The notes below the pieces were generated by a model, which saw only the letters and a list, made by a program, of their open reading frames with translations, was not told the origin of the DNA and made no database searches. Positions 1-8,623 of a DNA stretch of 64,000 nucleotides are shown one piece after another. Position 1 is the stretch's first letter, and each line of letters opens with the position of its first letter. A program made the position numbers and the translations under genes. The stretch spans positions 1 to 64,000 of the forward strand of contig JBEKYC010000007.1 of NCBI GenBank assembly GCA_049511415.1. The letters run 5' to 3'. This DNA is from Bog-159 sp049511415 (lineage in GTDB: Bacteria; Acidobacteriota; Terriglobia; Bryobacterales; Bryobacteraceae).

Positions 1-542
1 GCACGCGTCTGTTCGCGCCGCTGGGTATGAAAGACACGTTCTTCTATCCCCCCGACGACCGCCGGACGCGGATGACTACCTTGTACAGCAAGAGCCCCAA
101 CGGCTTGGTCAAGGCTCCCAACCAAGATGGTTTTTCGCTGAAGACTTATTTTTCCGGCGGCGGCGGACTTATGTCGACTGCCGAGGACTATCTGCAATTC
201 GCGGAAATGCTGCTGAACGGTGGCGAGTTCGACGGCAAGCGGCTGCTAAGCCCGCGCACGGTGGATTTGATGGCGTCGAATCACGTCGGCGACATGTTCA
301 ATGGGAAGCTGGGCCGGCCGGCGCACGGCATGGGTTACGGTCTGTTGGTGGGGATCGTGGAAGACAATGTGGCTGCGGGTTTGCGTGTATCGAACGGAAG
401 CTTCGGCTGGGATGGCGCGTACGGCACTCAGACGTGGATCGATCCCAGGGAGAAGATGGTCACCATCGTCATGATTCAGACGCAGGTTGGCAGCGTGCAG
501 CGGGATTTTGAGAATGCCGTGATGCAGGCCATAGTGGAGTAG
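1..542 (+). CDS. Serine hydrolase of the class C beta-lactamase family, C-terminal part
   Basis: The gene starts upstream of the window, so only its last ~180 residues are visible. The visible part reads into a typical beta-lactamase-family tail: 'LFAPLGMKDTFF' followed by a Gly-rich 'SGGGGLMSTAEDY' segment and the helix 'FAEMLLNGGEFDGKRLL'. This is the pattern of serine hydrolases and penicillin-binding-like esterases (PF00144). The SxxK and YxN active-site motifs would lie outside the window, so neither activity nor substrate can be judged. Such proteins are usually exported and act on esters, amides or peptides. The stop is TAG at 540-542. The next gene runs on the opposite strand and converges on it. 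Confidence 0.85.
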   Translation, partial: TRLFAPLGMKDTFFYPPDDRRTRMTTLYSKSPNGLVKAPNQDGFSLKTYFSGGGGLMSTAEDYLQFAEMLLNGGEFDGKRLLSPRTVDLMASNHVGDMFNGKLGRPAHGMGYGLLVGIVEDNVAAGLRVSNGSFGWDGAYGTQTWIDPREKMVTIVMIQTQVGSVQRDFENAVMQAIVE

Positions 543-563
543 GACCATCACGGATCGGGTATG

Positions 564-1814
564 TCAACGGTTGAATGGGAATTCGTTGATCCAGTGAAAG
601 CCGCGATTCACCAGCAGAAACTTGGATTCGTCGACGCGGAGTAGCCGGGCACTCACGGGTTCCTTGGCCAGCAAACCCTCGATTGTGAGATGGTCCGCAT
701 CGGGCCGCGCGTAAGCCAGTGTCCAATTGTTGTTCTTGTCCTTGGCATCATGCAGCGTAACGGTTTTCTTGGCCGGATCGAAATCCGCGCGATAGAAGAG
801 CGGTGTGTCGGTCATGGTTTTCACCGAAACCGAGCCGGCGCTGAAGATGACCCTGCGCCAGCGCGTGGCGTCGGTGGTCAGGGGCGGCAGCGTCTCACCG
901 TTGCGCACGTACACCTCGACGTCATAGATCCCGTACAACGCGGGCCTGGGAGCCTTGCTGCCGTATTGCTTCTCGGCATCCAGGGCTTGCTTGGTGGGGG
1001 AGTAAAGCATGACGCCAATGAGGAGGGCCTTGAGCGCCCAAGCGCCGGTGCGCAGCCATCGGTTTTGGGATAAGGGCGCGGCATCGATTGGGGCCGTAGG
1101 CCGGTTCAGCACCAGCAAATTGGCAAGCCTCCGCAGATCCGGCGCCACCAGGAACGCGGCCATAATCAGCAGGTTCATGGAGTAGATCTTCACCGGCACG
1201 TCATAACAGAAGTTCAGCATCACCACGTTGAGCATTACCGCGAAGACGGTCAGCCCTCCCAGCGTGGTCGTGCGCCGGAAGAAGAGCAGGCATCCACCGC
1301 CTGCTTCGGCCAGACCGGCGAAGAAGTTGTAGGGTTTCGAATATCCCATGAAGGTCCACAGCAGGCCCATGGGTGACGACTCGCCGTACGGCTGCACGAG
1401 CCGCGCGAGACGCGGAAACGGAAACTGCGTCTGGATGATCTTGAACGTCCCGTATGAGATCAAAGTGAATCCGAGCACGTAGCGGACGTAAACCCGTAGG
1501 GCCCGGTAAATACGGGTGTCGGACGCGCGCGGCGCGGCCACAGTCCAAATCAGTGCGGCGATCGCGGCCAATACCAGGACACAGAAGTTTTGCAGATAGT
1601 CGAACGTGCGGTCGCCGCTGCCGTTGTCCTGTGTGACGGTGATCGCCACATGCAACACGTGGCTGCCAACCCAAAGCGCCAGTGCGTCCCAGATCTTGGT
1701 GTAGGCATTGGAGAGAAACGATGTTCCCGGAATCACTCCTATAGGGAAGGGAAAGCTGTACAGCGCCAGGTAAGCCAAGACGAAGCGGAAACCTGCGCGG
1801 CGCACAATGCTCAT
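564..1814 (-). CDS. DoxX-like integral membrane protein
   Basis: A protein of about 416 residues with several hydrophobic helices in its first 280 residues, then a soluble C-terminal domain of about 130 residues rich in beta-strand patterns ('LYGIYDVEVYVRNGETLPPL'). The membrane part includes an Ala/Gly-rich 'FFAGLAEAGGGCLLFF' helix like that of DoxX/DoxD-type proteins. No catalytic motif is visible and the function is unknown. I chose the internal ATG at 1814 ('MSIVRRAGFRF') because it sits just before the first membrane helix; the frame stays open 13 codons further upstream. A TATACT box lies 10 nt before this ATG. Confidence 0.7.
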   Translation of the reverse strand: MSIVRRAGFRFVLAYLALYSFPFPIGVIPGTSFLSNAYTKIWDALALWVGSHVLHVAITVTQDNGSGDRTFDYLQNFCVLVLAAIAALIWTVAAPRASDTRIYRALRVYVRYVLGFTLISYGTFKIIQTQFPFPRLARLVQPYGESSPMGLLWTFMGYSKPYNFFAGLAEAGGGCLLFFRRTTTLGGLTVFAVMLNVVMLNFCYDVPVKIYSMNLLIMAAFLVAPDLRRLANLLVLNRPTAPIDAAPLSQNRWLRTGAWALKALLIGVMLYSPTKQALDAEKQYGSKAPRPALYGIYDVEVYVRNGETLPPLTTDATRWRRVIFSAGSVSVKTMTDTPLFYRADFDPAKKTVTLHDAKDKNNNWTLAYARPDADHLTIEGLLAKEPVSARLLRVDESKFLLVNRGFHWINEFPFNR

Positions 1815-1873
1815 GATTCGAGTCAGTATATCCGAGATGCCTGCCGGCGGCAATCAGGATGGCTGCAATCATC

Positions 1874-1879
1874 TAAAAT
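1874..1879 (+). promoter_or_regulatory. Candidate -10 box of a leaderless transcript
   Basis: TAAAAT lies 7 nt before the ATG at 1887 and no Shine-Dalgarno is present. Transcription would start at or next to the start codon. No convincing -35 hexamer is visible. Confidence 0.4.
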
Positions 1880-1886
1880 AAGCTGG

Positions 1887-2300
1887 ATGCCCGAAGTAAC
1901 TGGAATCGTGGAAACGTGTTTATACGTGGACGACATGGAGCGCGCTGTCCGCTTCTACGAAGATATTTTCGAATTTCGAAAGCTGATCGGCGACGAACGA
2001 TTCTGCGCGTTCAGCGTGGCGGATCGCGATGTGCTGCTATTGTTCCGCCGCGGCGCGACCCTGGATTGGATCTCAACGCCGGGAGGACCGATACCACCGC
2101 ACGACGGCGCGGGCACTCTGCATCTGGCGTTTGCCATACCGGCCGCGGCCGAGTCCGAGTGGAGGCAGCGGCTGGAAGATCACGACGTTCCGATTGAGAG
2201 CACAGTGGACTGGCCGCGCGGCGGGCGCAGCTTATACTTCCGCGATCCGGACGAGCACCTGTTGGAGCTGATTACGCCCGGTTGCTGGTCCATTTACTAA
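1887..2300 (+). CDS. VOC (glyoxalase/bleomycin-resistance fold) family protein
   Basis: A 137-residue protein with one vicinal-oxygen-chelate domain. It has the opening 'TCLYVDDMERAVRFYEDIF', a central 'GTLHLAFAIP' strand that supplies a His ligand position, and the closing 'GRSLYFRDPDEHLLELITPG' that carries the Glu ligand. Members bind a divalent metal and act as dioxygenases, glyoxalases or resistance proteins; the substrate here is unknown. A longer frame runs upstream, but the VOC homology starts at this ATG, and the -10-like box 7 nt upstream supports it. It converges on the next minus-strand gene. Confidence 0.85.
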   Translation: MPEVTGIVETCLYVDDMERAVRFYEDIFEFRKLIGDERFCAFSVADRDVLLLFRRGATLDWISTPGGPIPPHDGAGTLHLAFAIPAAAESEWRQRLEDHDVPIESTVDWPRGGRSLYFRDPDEHLLELITPGCWSIY

Positions 2301-2311
2301 TGTGGTTCCGC

Positions 2312-2692
2312 TTACAGGAATGAGAGCACTAGCATCAGGACGGCCAGCGGCAAAATGACGTAGTTGCCGATAGCTCCCGGTGGCCGGTGCAGGAACGCCA
2401 CTGGCTTCATGTGGCCGACGAAGATACGCAAGAGCGTCTCAATTATCAGGAGTACGTACATCGACGGGACCAGTGACCCGTAGCGCAAAGCTACGGCCAG
2501 CTGCACAAGGGCATAGACTAACTGGGCGCTGCCCCAGAGGGCAAAGGCGAAGACAATTCCGTTGGCGCCGGCTACCGAGAGATCCATTCCCGCGATGCTA
2601 CCGGCGCCGCCGTCGGGGGCCAGCAAATGGATACAACTCCGCACGGTGCTGATGACAGCCAGCAGCGTAAACACATAGACCGGGAGTTTCAT
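2312..2692 (-). CDS. Small integral membrane protein, function unknown
   Basis: About 126 residues with four hydrophobic segments: 'LPVYVFTLLAVISTV', 'GIVFAFALWGSAQLVYALV', 'YVLLIIETLLRIFVG' and 'YVILPLAVLMLVLSFL'. It resembles small four-helix inner-membrane proteins of no assigned role. I prefer the start at 2692 ('MKLPVYVFTLL'), directly before the first helix. A second in-frame ATG at 2749 would add 19 residues, and neither has a clear ribosome-binding site. I see no catalytic or metal-binding motif. Confidence 0.6.
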   Translation of the reverse strand: MKLPVYVFTLLAVISTVRSCIHLLAPDGGAGSIAGMDLSVAGANGIVFAFALWGSAQLVYALVQLAVALRYGSLVPSMYVLLIIETLLRIFVGHMKPVAFLHRPPGAIGNYVILPLAVLMLVLSFL

Positions 2693-2856
2693 CCGGTGAA
2701 TCGTGTTATCCGCGGCGACTGGCAGTAAGACGGTGAGAGCGTTTCCCATTAAATGGATATTTCCGTTCGACGGGAACGTGACGGCGGCCGAGGTTGGTCG
2801 GCACCGGCCCCCGAATAACTTTCAACACAACCGATTACAAACTTTTGACTTTGATT

Positions 2857-3474
2857 TCAAACCACTAACGCTACCAGCCCGGTTACGACCAAAGCGATAG
2901 CCCAGATTAGATCCAGATTGAACCACGACCGGCGAAGCATGGCCAGGCCGAATTTCTGATAAACCAGCAACGCCACCGCCGCCGTCACGGTGAAGTATCC
3001 CAGCGTGTGTATCAATGTGGCCCACAAGCCGCTGGCGGCGCCTTGTGATGCCGCGACGTGATGCGCATGCGCTCCCGCCAGCACCACCGGCAGCACCATC
3101 AGGCCGGCCCCGTGCGCGGACGCCATCAGAAACGACCAGATGGTCAGCTCGCGAAAGCCTACTTGCATGCCGCCCCAGTGGAAGTGCCGGCTGCGGATCA
3201 GCTTATATACGCCCAGCCCCGCTAGCGACACAGCCACCCCGATGCGGATGTACATCAGTGGCAGCGCCACCTGCGCCAAGCGAAAGATCAGAACCACCAC
3301 GCCGATGGATAGAGCGTGGCCCAGGGCGATGGGTGGCAGCGACCACGCCACGGCTCGCGCGCGATGCTCTTGCATTCCGCGAGCCACCGCGAACAACCAC
3401 CCCATTCCGGGATTGATACCGTGATAGGCCCCTAGCAAAAACAGCGTGGACCAGACGGCTATGCCTTCCCTCAT
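2857..3474 (-). CDS. NicO/UreH-like polytopic membrane protein coupled to SBP56
   Basis: A 205-residue protein with about six membrane helices. Its conserved-looking His/Gly motifs resemble the NicO/UreH metal-exporter superfamily: 'GAYHGINPGMGWLF' in helix 1, 'LGHALSIGVV' in helix 2, 'SAHGAGLMVLPVVL' in helix 4 and 'HTLGYFTVTAAVALL' in helix 5. The ATG overlaps the stop codon of the SBP56 gene as ATGA (3471-3474), so the two are likely translationally coupled. I infer movement of a metal ion, or insertion of metal into its partner. SBP56/methanethiol oxidase is reported to be a copper enzyme. The substrate is not shown by the sequence. Confidence 0.6.
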   Translation of the reverse strand: MREGIAVWSTLFLLGAYHGINPGMGWLFAVARGMQEHRARAVAWSLPPIALGHALSIGVVVLIFRLAQVALPLMYIRIGVAVSLAGLGVYKLIRSRHFHWGGMQVGFRELTIWSFLMASAHGAGLMVLPVVLAGAHAHHVAASQGAASGLWATLIHTLGYFTVTAAVALLVYQKFGLAMLRRSWFNLDLIWAIALVVTGLVALVV

Positions 3475-4865
3475 GCGTAGCAGTATGAGTCCGAGGAAGC
3501 GTCGCCGCCTTCCAGACGTACCTGGTGACCGCGCAGTTCACCAAAATCCACGAAGAACTTGGGATCGATCTCCATGCCGCCTTCCGGTTTGGCGTCCAGC
3601 TTCACCATCCAGCTCTGGATGCCTTCCGGATAAAACTGCGCGTCCCACGGGGAGTATAGAGAGTTGGTGAAGTAGATGCGCTGACCGTCGCGGCTGAGCT
3701 CGACCATCTGCGGAGCGCCGTTCAACGGAGTCTTGGGCTGCTTGGGGTGCGCGGCCTTGCGCACGATCCCACCCAAGTGTACCGATCCGGTTTTGCGCGG
3801 GTGGAACGGGTCGGAGACATCGAACTGCAAAAACTCACCGGTGCCAAAGCAGGAAACGTACAGGAACCGGTCGTCGAGAGAGAGATTGATGTCCGTGATC
3901 AGCGGCGGAACGGCCTTGAAGCCCTGCAGCAGCGGCGGTAAGGCGGCCGGGTCGGCAGGTTCGGCGGGAATATCGATCACCTTCTGGATTCCCCACTTGC
4001 CGTTCTCGCGATGCCAGACCCAGATCGACGCCGAGAGATCCTTCAGCGAGACCACCACTCCCAGAAAACCGTGAGCACGCGTGGGGTCGTGAGCCGGCCG
4101 CAACTCCAGCGCCATCTGATACTCGGAGCCCAAATCGATTTCTTGTTGATGCCGCCGCTTGATCAGATCCCAGACGTGCAGCTTGTGGCCGTAGCCGCCA
4201 CTCAACAGAATTTCCGGATTCACTCCCGTCTTTACCATGTTGGGCGTTCCCCATTCGCTGGTGATGACGGTGTCGAAACCCAGGTGCCACCAGAAGTCAT
4301 AAGCCAGTTGTTGAGGGCCACGATCCAGCTCCCACTTACCCAGCACATCGAAGCTCTCGTGATCCATCACGAAAATCCCGCCGGGACCGCCGCCGTCTGG
4401 AGCTCCCAGTGCACTGACGAAGATCCCGTCGGGACCGCAATGAATCGTGTGCGGAGATGCATATCCCGTGCGCGCCGCCAACGTCTCCGGCTCAATCACT
4501 TTCACGATTTGCGGTTTGCGCGGATCGGGCTTGGTGTCGATGATATGTATGCGCGACGACTGGATGCCGGGCACCACCAGGTAGCGGCGCTCCACATGGG
4601 GATGTGCCGCGTGCGGGCACAGGCAGGCGCTGCAAGCGTTCCAGCCAAAATGATGCAGCTCGTCGCCGGCATGCGGCATGTCCACCTGGCCGACGATATT
4701 GCCGTAACCCAAGGATGCGGGATCGACGTCCACCACGCCTAATGCGTCGTGGCGGCCGTTATCTTTTCCATTGAGCATAGCCACGAAGGCCAGCTTTTCC
4801 GGGGGTGCCTGCATGGCCATTTTGGGTGAAGGATAGAACGTGGGATCGGGGCGCCATATCGACAT
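3471..4865 (-). CDS. Selenium-binding protein SBP56 / methanethiol oxidase family
   Basis: A 464-residue beta-propeller protein that matches the SBP56 family along its whole length. It has the N-terminal 'DPTFYPSPKMAM', the metal/thiol region 'HHFGWNACSACLCPHAAH', 'GYASPHTIHCGPDGIFVSALG', 'SEWGTPNMVKTGVNPE' and the closing 'RGHQVRLEGGDASSDSYC'. Bacterial members (MtoX) oxidise methanethiol to formaldehyde, hydrogen sulfide and hydrogen peroxide and need copper. The ATG at 4865 is preceded by AAGGAG at good spacing, whereas the upstream extension lacks family similarity. Unlike the described MtoX, I see no signal peptide at this start. Its stop overlaps the start of the downstream membrane protein. 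Confidence 0.9.
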   Translation of the reverse strand: MSIWRPDPTFYPSPKMAMQAPPEKLAFVAMLNGKDNGRHDALGVVDVDPASLGYGNIVGQVDMPHAGDELHHFGWNACSACLCPHAAHPHVERRYLVVPGIQSSRIHIIDTKPDPRKPQIVKVIEPETLAARTGYASPHTIHCGPDGIFVSALGAPDGGGPGGIFVMDHESFDVLGKWELDRGPQQLAYDFWWHLGFDTVITSEWGTPNMVKTGVNPEILLSGGYGHKLHVWDLIKRRHQQEIDLGSEYQMALELRPAHDPTRAHGFLGVVVSLKDLSASIWVWHRENGKWGIQKVIDIPAEPADPAALPPLLQGFKAVPPLITDINLSLDDRFLYVSCFGTGEFLQFDVSDPFHPRKTGSVHLGGIVRKAAHPKQPKTPLNGAPQMVELSRDGQRIYFTNSLYSPWDAQFYPEGIQSWMVKLDAKPEGGMEIDPKFFVDFGELRGHQVRLEGGDASSDSYCYA

Positions 4866-4997
4866 TTGAAATCTCCTTAATTCGAAAAGTTTCCATTTGC
4901 CCTTGAGACTTGCCACTTGCAGCCGAGCCTAGCAGGGGCTTTGCGGCATGATATCACTTTTCGAATCAAATCGACCAGAACGGCCTAAGGCCCTTTA

Positions 4998-6326
4998 TTA
5001 AACCGCCGGGTGGATCCAGGGCGCACGATAGGGCCGCGCCAGCAGGCGGTTAGCCTCGTCGTCATTGGCGATGCGCTGCTGCTGCGGGTCCCAGGCCAGC
5101 GTGCGGCCTAGCTTCATCGACAGGTTGGCCATTATGCAGCTTGCGGTCGAGATGTATCCTTCTTCGATATCGGCCACTGGTTTGGAGCGCGCATCGATAG
5201 CCGCCAGAAAATCCTTCATGTGATACCGGATGGCGGGCGCCACATGTCTCTCTAAGTCTTTTTCGGTTCTATCGATCGGATACTGCTCGAACTCGTAAGT
5301 CACATCCCGATGAACCTTTTCTTTGCCGCCTTCGGGCACAAAGTCGTAACTATAAACACTTACTTTCAAGGTGCCCTTGTCGCCATAAAAGGTCGCGCTC
5401 CAGGCGTAGTTCGGATCGGGATCTGGGGCCGCGCCCCAGGTACGATGCTGCCACACGATCTTCAGGTTGTCGTAATCGAATGTGGCGGTCTGCGTATCGG
5501 AAATGTTGGCCTTGGAAAGCTTATCCACCAGGATGCCGCCTTCCGACGAAACACGCTTGGGCCAGCCGAGGCCGAGCATCCAGCGCACCATGTCGAACAT
5601 GTGGATGCACATATCGCCTACGATGCCGTTGCCGTATTCCATGAAGGCGCGCCAGGTGCGCGGATGAACCAGGCTGTTGTAGGGGCGCATGGGAGCGGGG
5701 CCGGTCCACATGTCGTAATCGAGGTAGGGCGGTGGAGCGATATCCGGCGGATTCGAAGTCGCGCGCATGTGATAGTAGCAGCAGATATCCACCAGGGCGA
5801 TAGTGCCGAGCTTGCCCTCGCGGATGAAACGGTCGCGCGCTTCGACGATATGCGGCGTGCTGCGGCGTTGCGTGCCGACCTGGACCACGCGCTTGTGGCT
5901 GCGCGCGGCGGCCAGCATGGCTTGGCCTTCCTGTACATCCACGCTGATGGGCTTCTGCACGTAGACATCGGCGCCCGATTCGACTGCCGCGATCATGGCC
6001 AGCGCGTGCCAGTGATCCGGCGTAGCGATCAGGACGATGTCCAGGTCGCGCTCTTTCAGCATCTCGCGATAATCGCTATAGGTTCGCGGCTTCTTGCCGG
6101 ATGCCTGACGCGTGGCCGTCATATCCGCGGCTTCGGCGAGCATGCGTTTATCCACGTCGCACATGGACACCACCTCGACAGGCGCCACCTGGATCAGGCG
6201 GAACAGATCCGTTTTCCCGTACCAACCGGGGCCGATGATGCCGACACGGCGGGGCTTGTCGTCGGCGTAGGCGGCGGCAGACAGGGCCAGACCGGCGCTG
6301 GTGTAGAGGAATTGACGGCGATTCAT
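4998..6326 (-). CDS. Exported Gfo/Idh/MocA-family oxidoreductase
   Basis: A 442-residue NAD(P)-dependent oxidoreductase. It has an N-terminal export signal 'MNRRQFLYTSAGLALSAAAYA' of Tat-like type (RR followed by a hydrophobic stretch). Next come the Rossmann motif 'VGIIGPGWYGKTDLF', the 'LIATPDHWHALAMIAAVES' region, the catalytic-lysine motif 'YVQKPISVDV', and a C-terminal alpha/beta substrate domain. Such exported members are abundant in Acidobacteriota and Planctomycetota and are thought to act on sugars. The ATG at 6326 starts the signal; a -10-like box sits 7 nt upstream and there is no Shine-Dalgarno. The longer open frame upstream is not supported. Confidence 0.9.
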   Translation of the reverse strand: MNRRQFLYTSAGLALSAAAYADDKPRRVGIIGPGWYGKTDLFRLIQVAPVEVVSMCDVDKRMLAEAADMTATRQASGKKPRTYSDYREMLKERDLDIVLIATPDHWHALAMIAAVESGADVYVQKPISVDVQEGQAMLAAARSHKRVVQVGTQRRSTPHIVEARDRFIREGKLGTIALVDICCYYHMRATSNPPDIAPPPYLDYDMWTGPAPMRPYNSLVHPRTWRAFMEYGNGIVGDMCIHMFDMVRWMLGLGWPKRVSSEGGILVDKLSKANISDTQTATFDYDNLKIVWQHRTWGAAPDPDPNYAWSATFYGDKGTLKVSVYSYDFVPEGGKEKVHRDVTYEFEQYPIDRTEKDLERHVAPAIRYHMKDFLAAIDARSKPVADIEEGYISTASCIMANLSMKLGRTLAWDPQQQRIANDDEANRLLARPYRAPWIHPAV

Positions 6327-6333
6327 AAGGACG

Positions 6334-6339
6334 AGTATA
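6334..6339 (-). promoter_or_regulatory. Candidate -10 box of a leaderless transcript
   Basis: On the minus strand TATACT is followed by 7 nt and then the ATG of the Gfo/Idh/MocA gene. No Shine-Dalgarno is present. Confidence 0.45.
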
Positions 6340-6383
6340 CGACGCATGCACACGATAGAATTGGAACGATACGGAGGCACGCA

Positions 6384-8539
6384 ATGATCTCGGCCGGCCG
6401 GTTTGGATTCGCACTGCGGCACTTTGGCCTGACGACCCTTTGCCTGGCAGCGGCACATGGCGCGCCGCGTCCGGTCTCTTTTCGATGCGCCGATGGTCTA
6501 CCCGGCTACCAAACCCGCGGCCGTGGCGGTTGCCGATTTCAATGGCGACGGCAAGCCGGACCTGGCGGTGGCGCAACATGGCGGCTCCGTGGGAATCCTG
6601 TTAGGTGATGGAAAGGGTCACTTCGGGGAGGCCGTCAGCTATCCGGCGGGCGGGGGCATCATGGCGTCGCTGGCGGTGAAGGATTTCAACGGCGACGGCA
6701 AGCCCGATCTGGCGGTAACGTCGGAATATTATGTGGCCATCCTGCTCGGCAACGGCGATGGGACGTTTCACCCGTTGTGATTTACACATTGCCGTCGAAC
6801 GCGTTCGCGCAGGACGTGGTGGTGGGGGACTTCAACGGCGACGGCAAACAGGACTTAGCGATTGGTTGCGGATTCGTCAACGAAGTGGCGATTCTGCTCG
6901 GCAATGGCGACGGCACGTTCGGCGCGGCGGTGACGTACGCAGCCGGAACCGGGCCATACAACCTGGCGCTGGGCGATTTCAATGGCGACGGGAAAACGGA
7001 TCTGGCGGTGGTGGATTCGGGCGCGAACAGCGTCTCCATTCTGCTGGGCAATGGCAATGGGACGTTTCAAGCGCCGCGAAGTTATGCCGTGGGGTCGCAT
7101 CCTTCGGCGGTTGCTGTCGGCGACTTCAACGGTGATGGCAAACTCGACCTGGCCGTGACCATCAGCGCCGGCAACGCCGTATCGATTCTGCTGGGCGATG
7201 GCAGCGGCGGCTTTGTGGCGGGGGAAAGTTACCCGGTGGGCAGCGACCCGGTATCCGTGGTGGTGGCCGATTTCAATCGTGACGGAAAAGCGGACCTGGC
7301 GGTGATCAACGAGGATTCCGACACAGTCTCGATTCTATTGGGCAACGGCGACGGCACGTTCCAGAACGCCGTGAATCATGCGGTGGATCTCGGCCCGAAT
7401 TCGTTGTGGTGGGCGATTTCAACCTGGATGGCGCGCTGGATCTGGCAGCGGCCAATTACTCGTCGGACAGTGTTTCCGTCCTTCTGGGTAATGGACATGG
7501 GGCCTTCCCGCAGCCGCAGACGGTGAACTACCGGGCTGGATCCGGCCCTGCGTCCGTAGTTGCGGCGGATTGGAATGGCGATGGCAAACCGGACCTGGCG
7601 GTGGTCAACGAGTCCGACGGACTTGCCGGGACGGTTTCGATACTGCTCAACACGGGCCACGGCGCGTTCGGCACGCCGGTTGACTACGCGGTGGGTAGTG
7701 GTCCCAATTGGGCGGTGGCCGGCGACTTCAACGGCGACGGGAAACTGGATTTGGCCGTGCTGAATTTCTCTTCGTATAACGTCTCCATTCTGCTGGGTAA
7801 CGGTAACGGGACTTTCCAGCCCGCGGTGAATTATGCCGCCGGGTTCCAGCCCATCTCCATGGCCGGCGGCGATTTCAACGGTGATGGAAACCTGGATCTG
7901 GTGGTATCGAATTTCGACTCGTATTCGATTCTGCTGGGCAATGGAGACGGCATGTTTCAGGCTCCGGCCGCGTATTCGCTCGAAGGAGCGAGCTTTGTTG
8001 CCGTGGGCGATTTCAATGGCGATGGGAAGCTGGATCTGGTGCTGGGCGCAGATCACTCGATCGCGGTTCTGCTGGGCAACGGTGATGCGACGTTCGCGCC
8101 ACCGGTTTATTACGCGGGCGGATGCGGTGGCCGCATCACCGTGGCGGACATGAACGGCGACGGCAAGCTAGACATCGTTACGCCTTTTGGCACGTGCAGC
8201 AATGAGGTCGCGGTTTTCATGGGTAATGGGGACGGGACGTTCCAAGCCGTGCGGACCCACTCTTTGGGAAGCGTAGCCACCGATGCGGACTCGGTTGTGG
8301 CGGCGGATTTCAATGGCGACGGAATTATGGATCTGGCGCTGGCCGATGCGCACGGTGGCGCCGTTTCGATTCTGCTGGGGCTTGGCAGCGGTGACTTCGG
8401 GCTACCGGTGAGCTTCGGCGTGGGCATCGAGCCGTCGGCGCTGGCGGTGGCGGATTTCAATGGCGATGGGAAGCCGGATCTGGCAGTGGCAAACGGCGGC
8501 TCCGGCAATGTTTCGGTAATGACCAACACCTCGCCCTAG
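6384..8539 (+). pseudogene. Secreted FG-GAP/VCBS repeat protein, frame broken three times
   Basis: As written no single frame spans the gene, but one protein is clear. A good ribosome-binding site (GGAGG at 6373-6377) precedes ATG 6384, which encodes the signal 'FGLTTLCLAAAHGAPRPVSF'. The frame then moves by an extra T in TTTT (6479-6482) into 'DAPMVYPATKPAAVAVADF'. It moves again by an apparent missing G at 6773-6779 and at 7402-7408. The body is more than a dozen repeats of the type 'VAVGDFNGDGKLDLAV...VSILLGNGDGTF', the calcium-binding FG-GAP/VCBS beta-propeller motif. The product would be an extracellular or surface protein of ~715 residues. The repeats stay perfect across all breaks, so consensus errors are likelier than decay. 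Confidence 0.8.
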
Positions 8540-8608
8540 CAAGCGATAATCAAGAAAGGCGTCGGAGTTCGCCGTTAACCGCCCCCGGCCGGGGAAGATG
8601 ACTCCTAC

Positions 8609-8615
8609 GGGGAGG
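8609..8615 (+). promoter_or_regulatory. Ribosome-binding site that points to a CTG start
   Basis: GGGGAGG ends 8 nt before CTG 8624, which is in frame with the GTPase. The first conventional start, TTG 8648, lies 32 nt downstream. An in-frame TAA at 8576 leaves no ATG, GTG or TTG in between. The site therefore favours initiation at CTG. Confidence 0.55.
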
Positions 8616-8623
8616 CGCACACG

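Noticed and set aside
5310..6383. Open + frame opposite the Gfo/Idh/MocA gene
   Set aside because: Composition-driven shadow of a well-supported gene. Only its end, from ATG 6384, is used, as the signal peptide of the FG-GAP protein.
6773..7408. Programmed -1 frameshifting in the FG-GAP gene
   Set aside because: No X-XXY-YYZ slippery heptamer or downstream pseudoknot is evident, and three shifts in one gene, in both directions, are implausible as programmed events.
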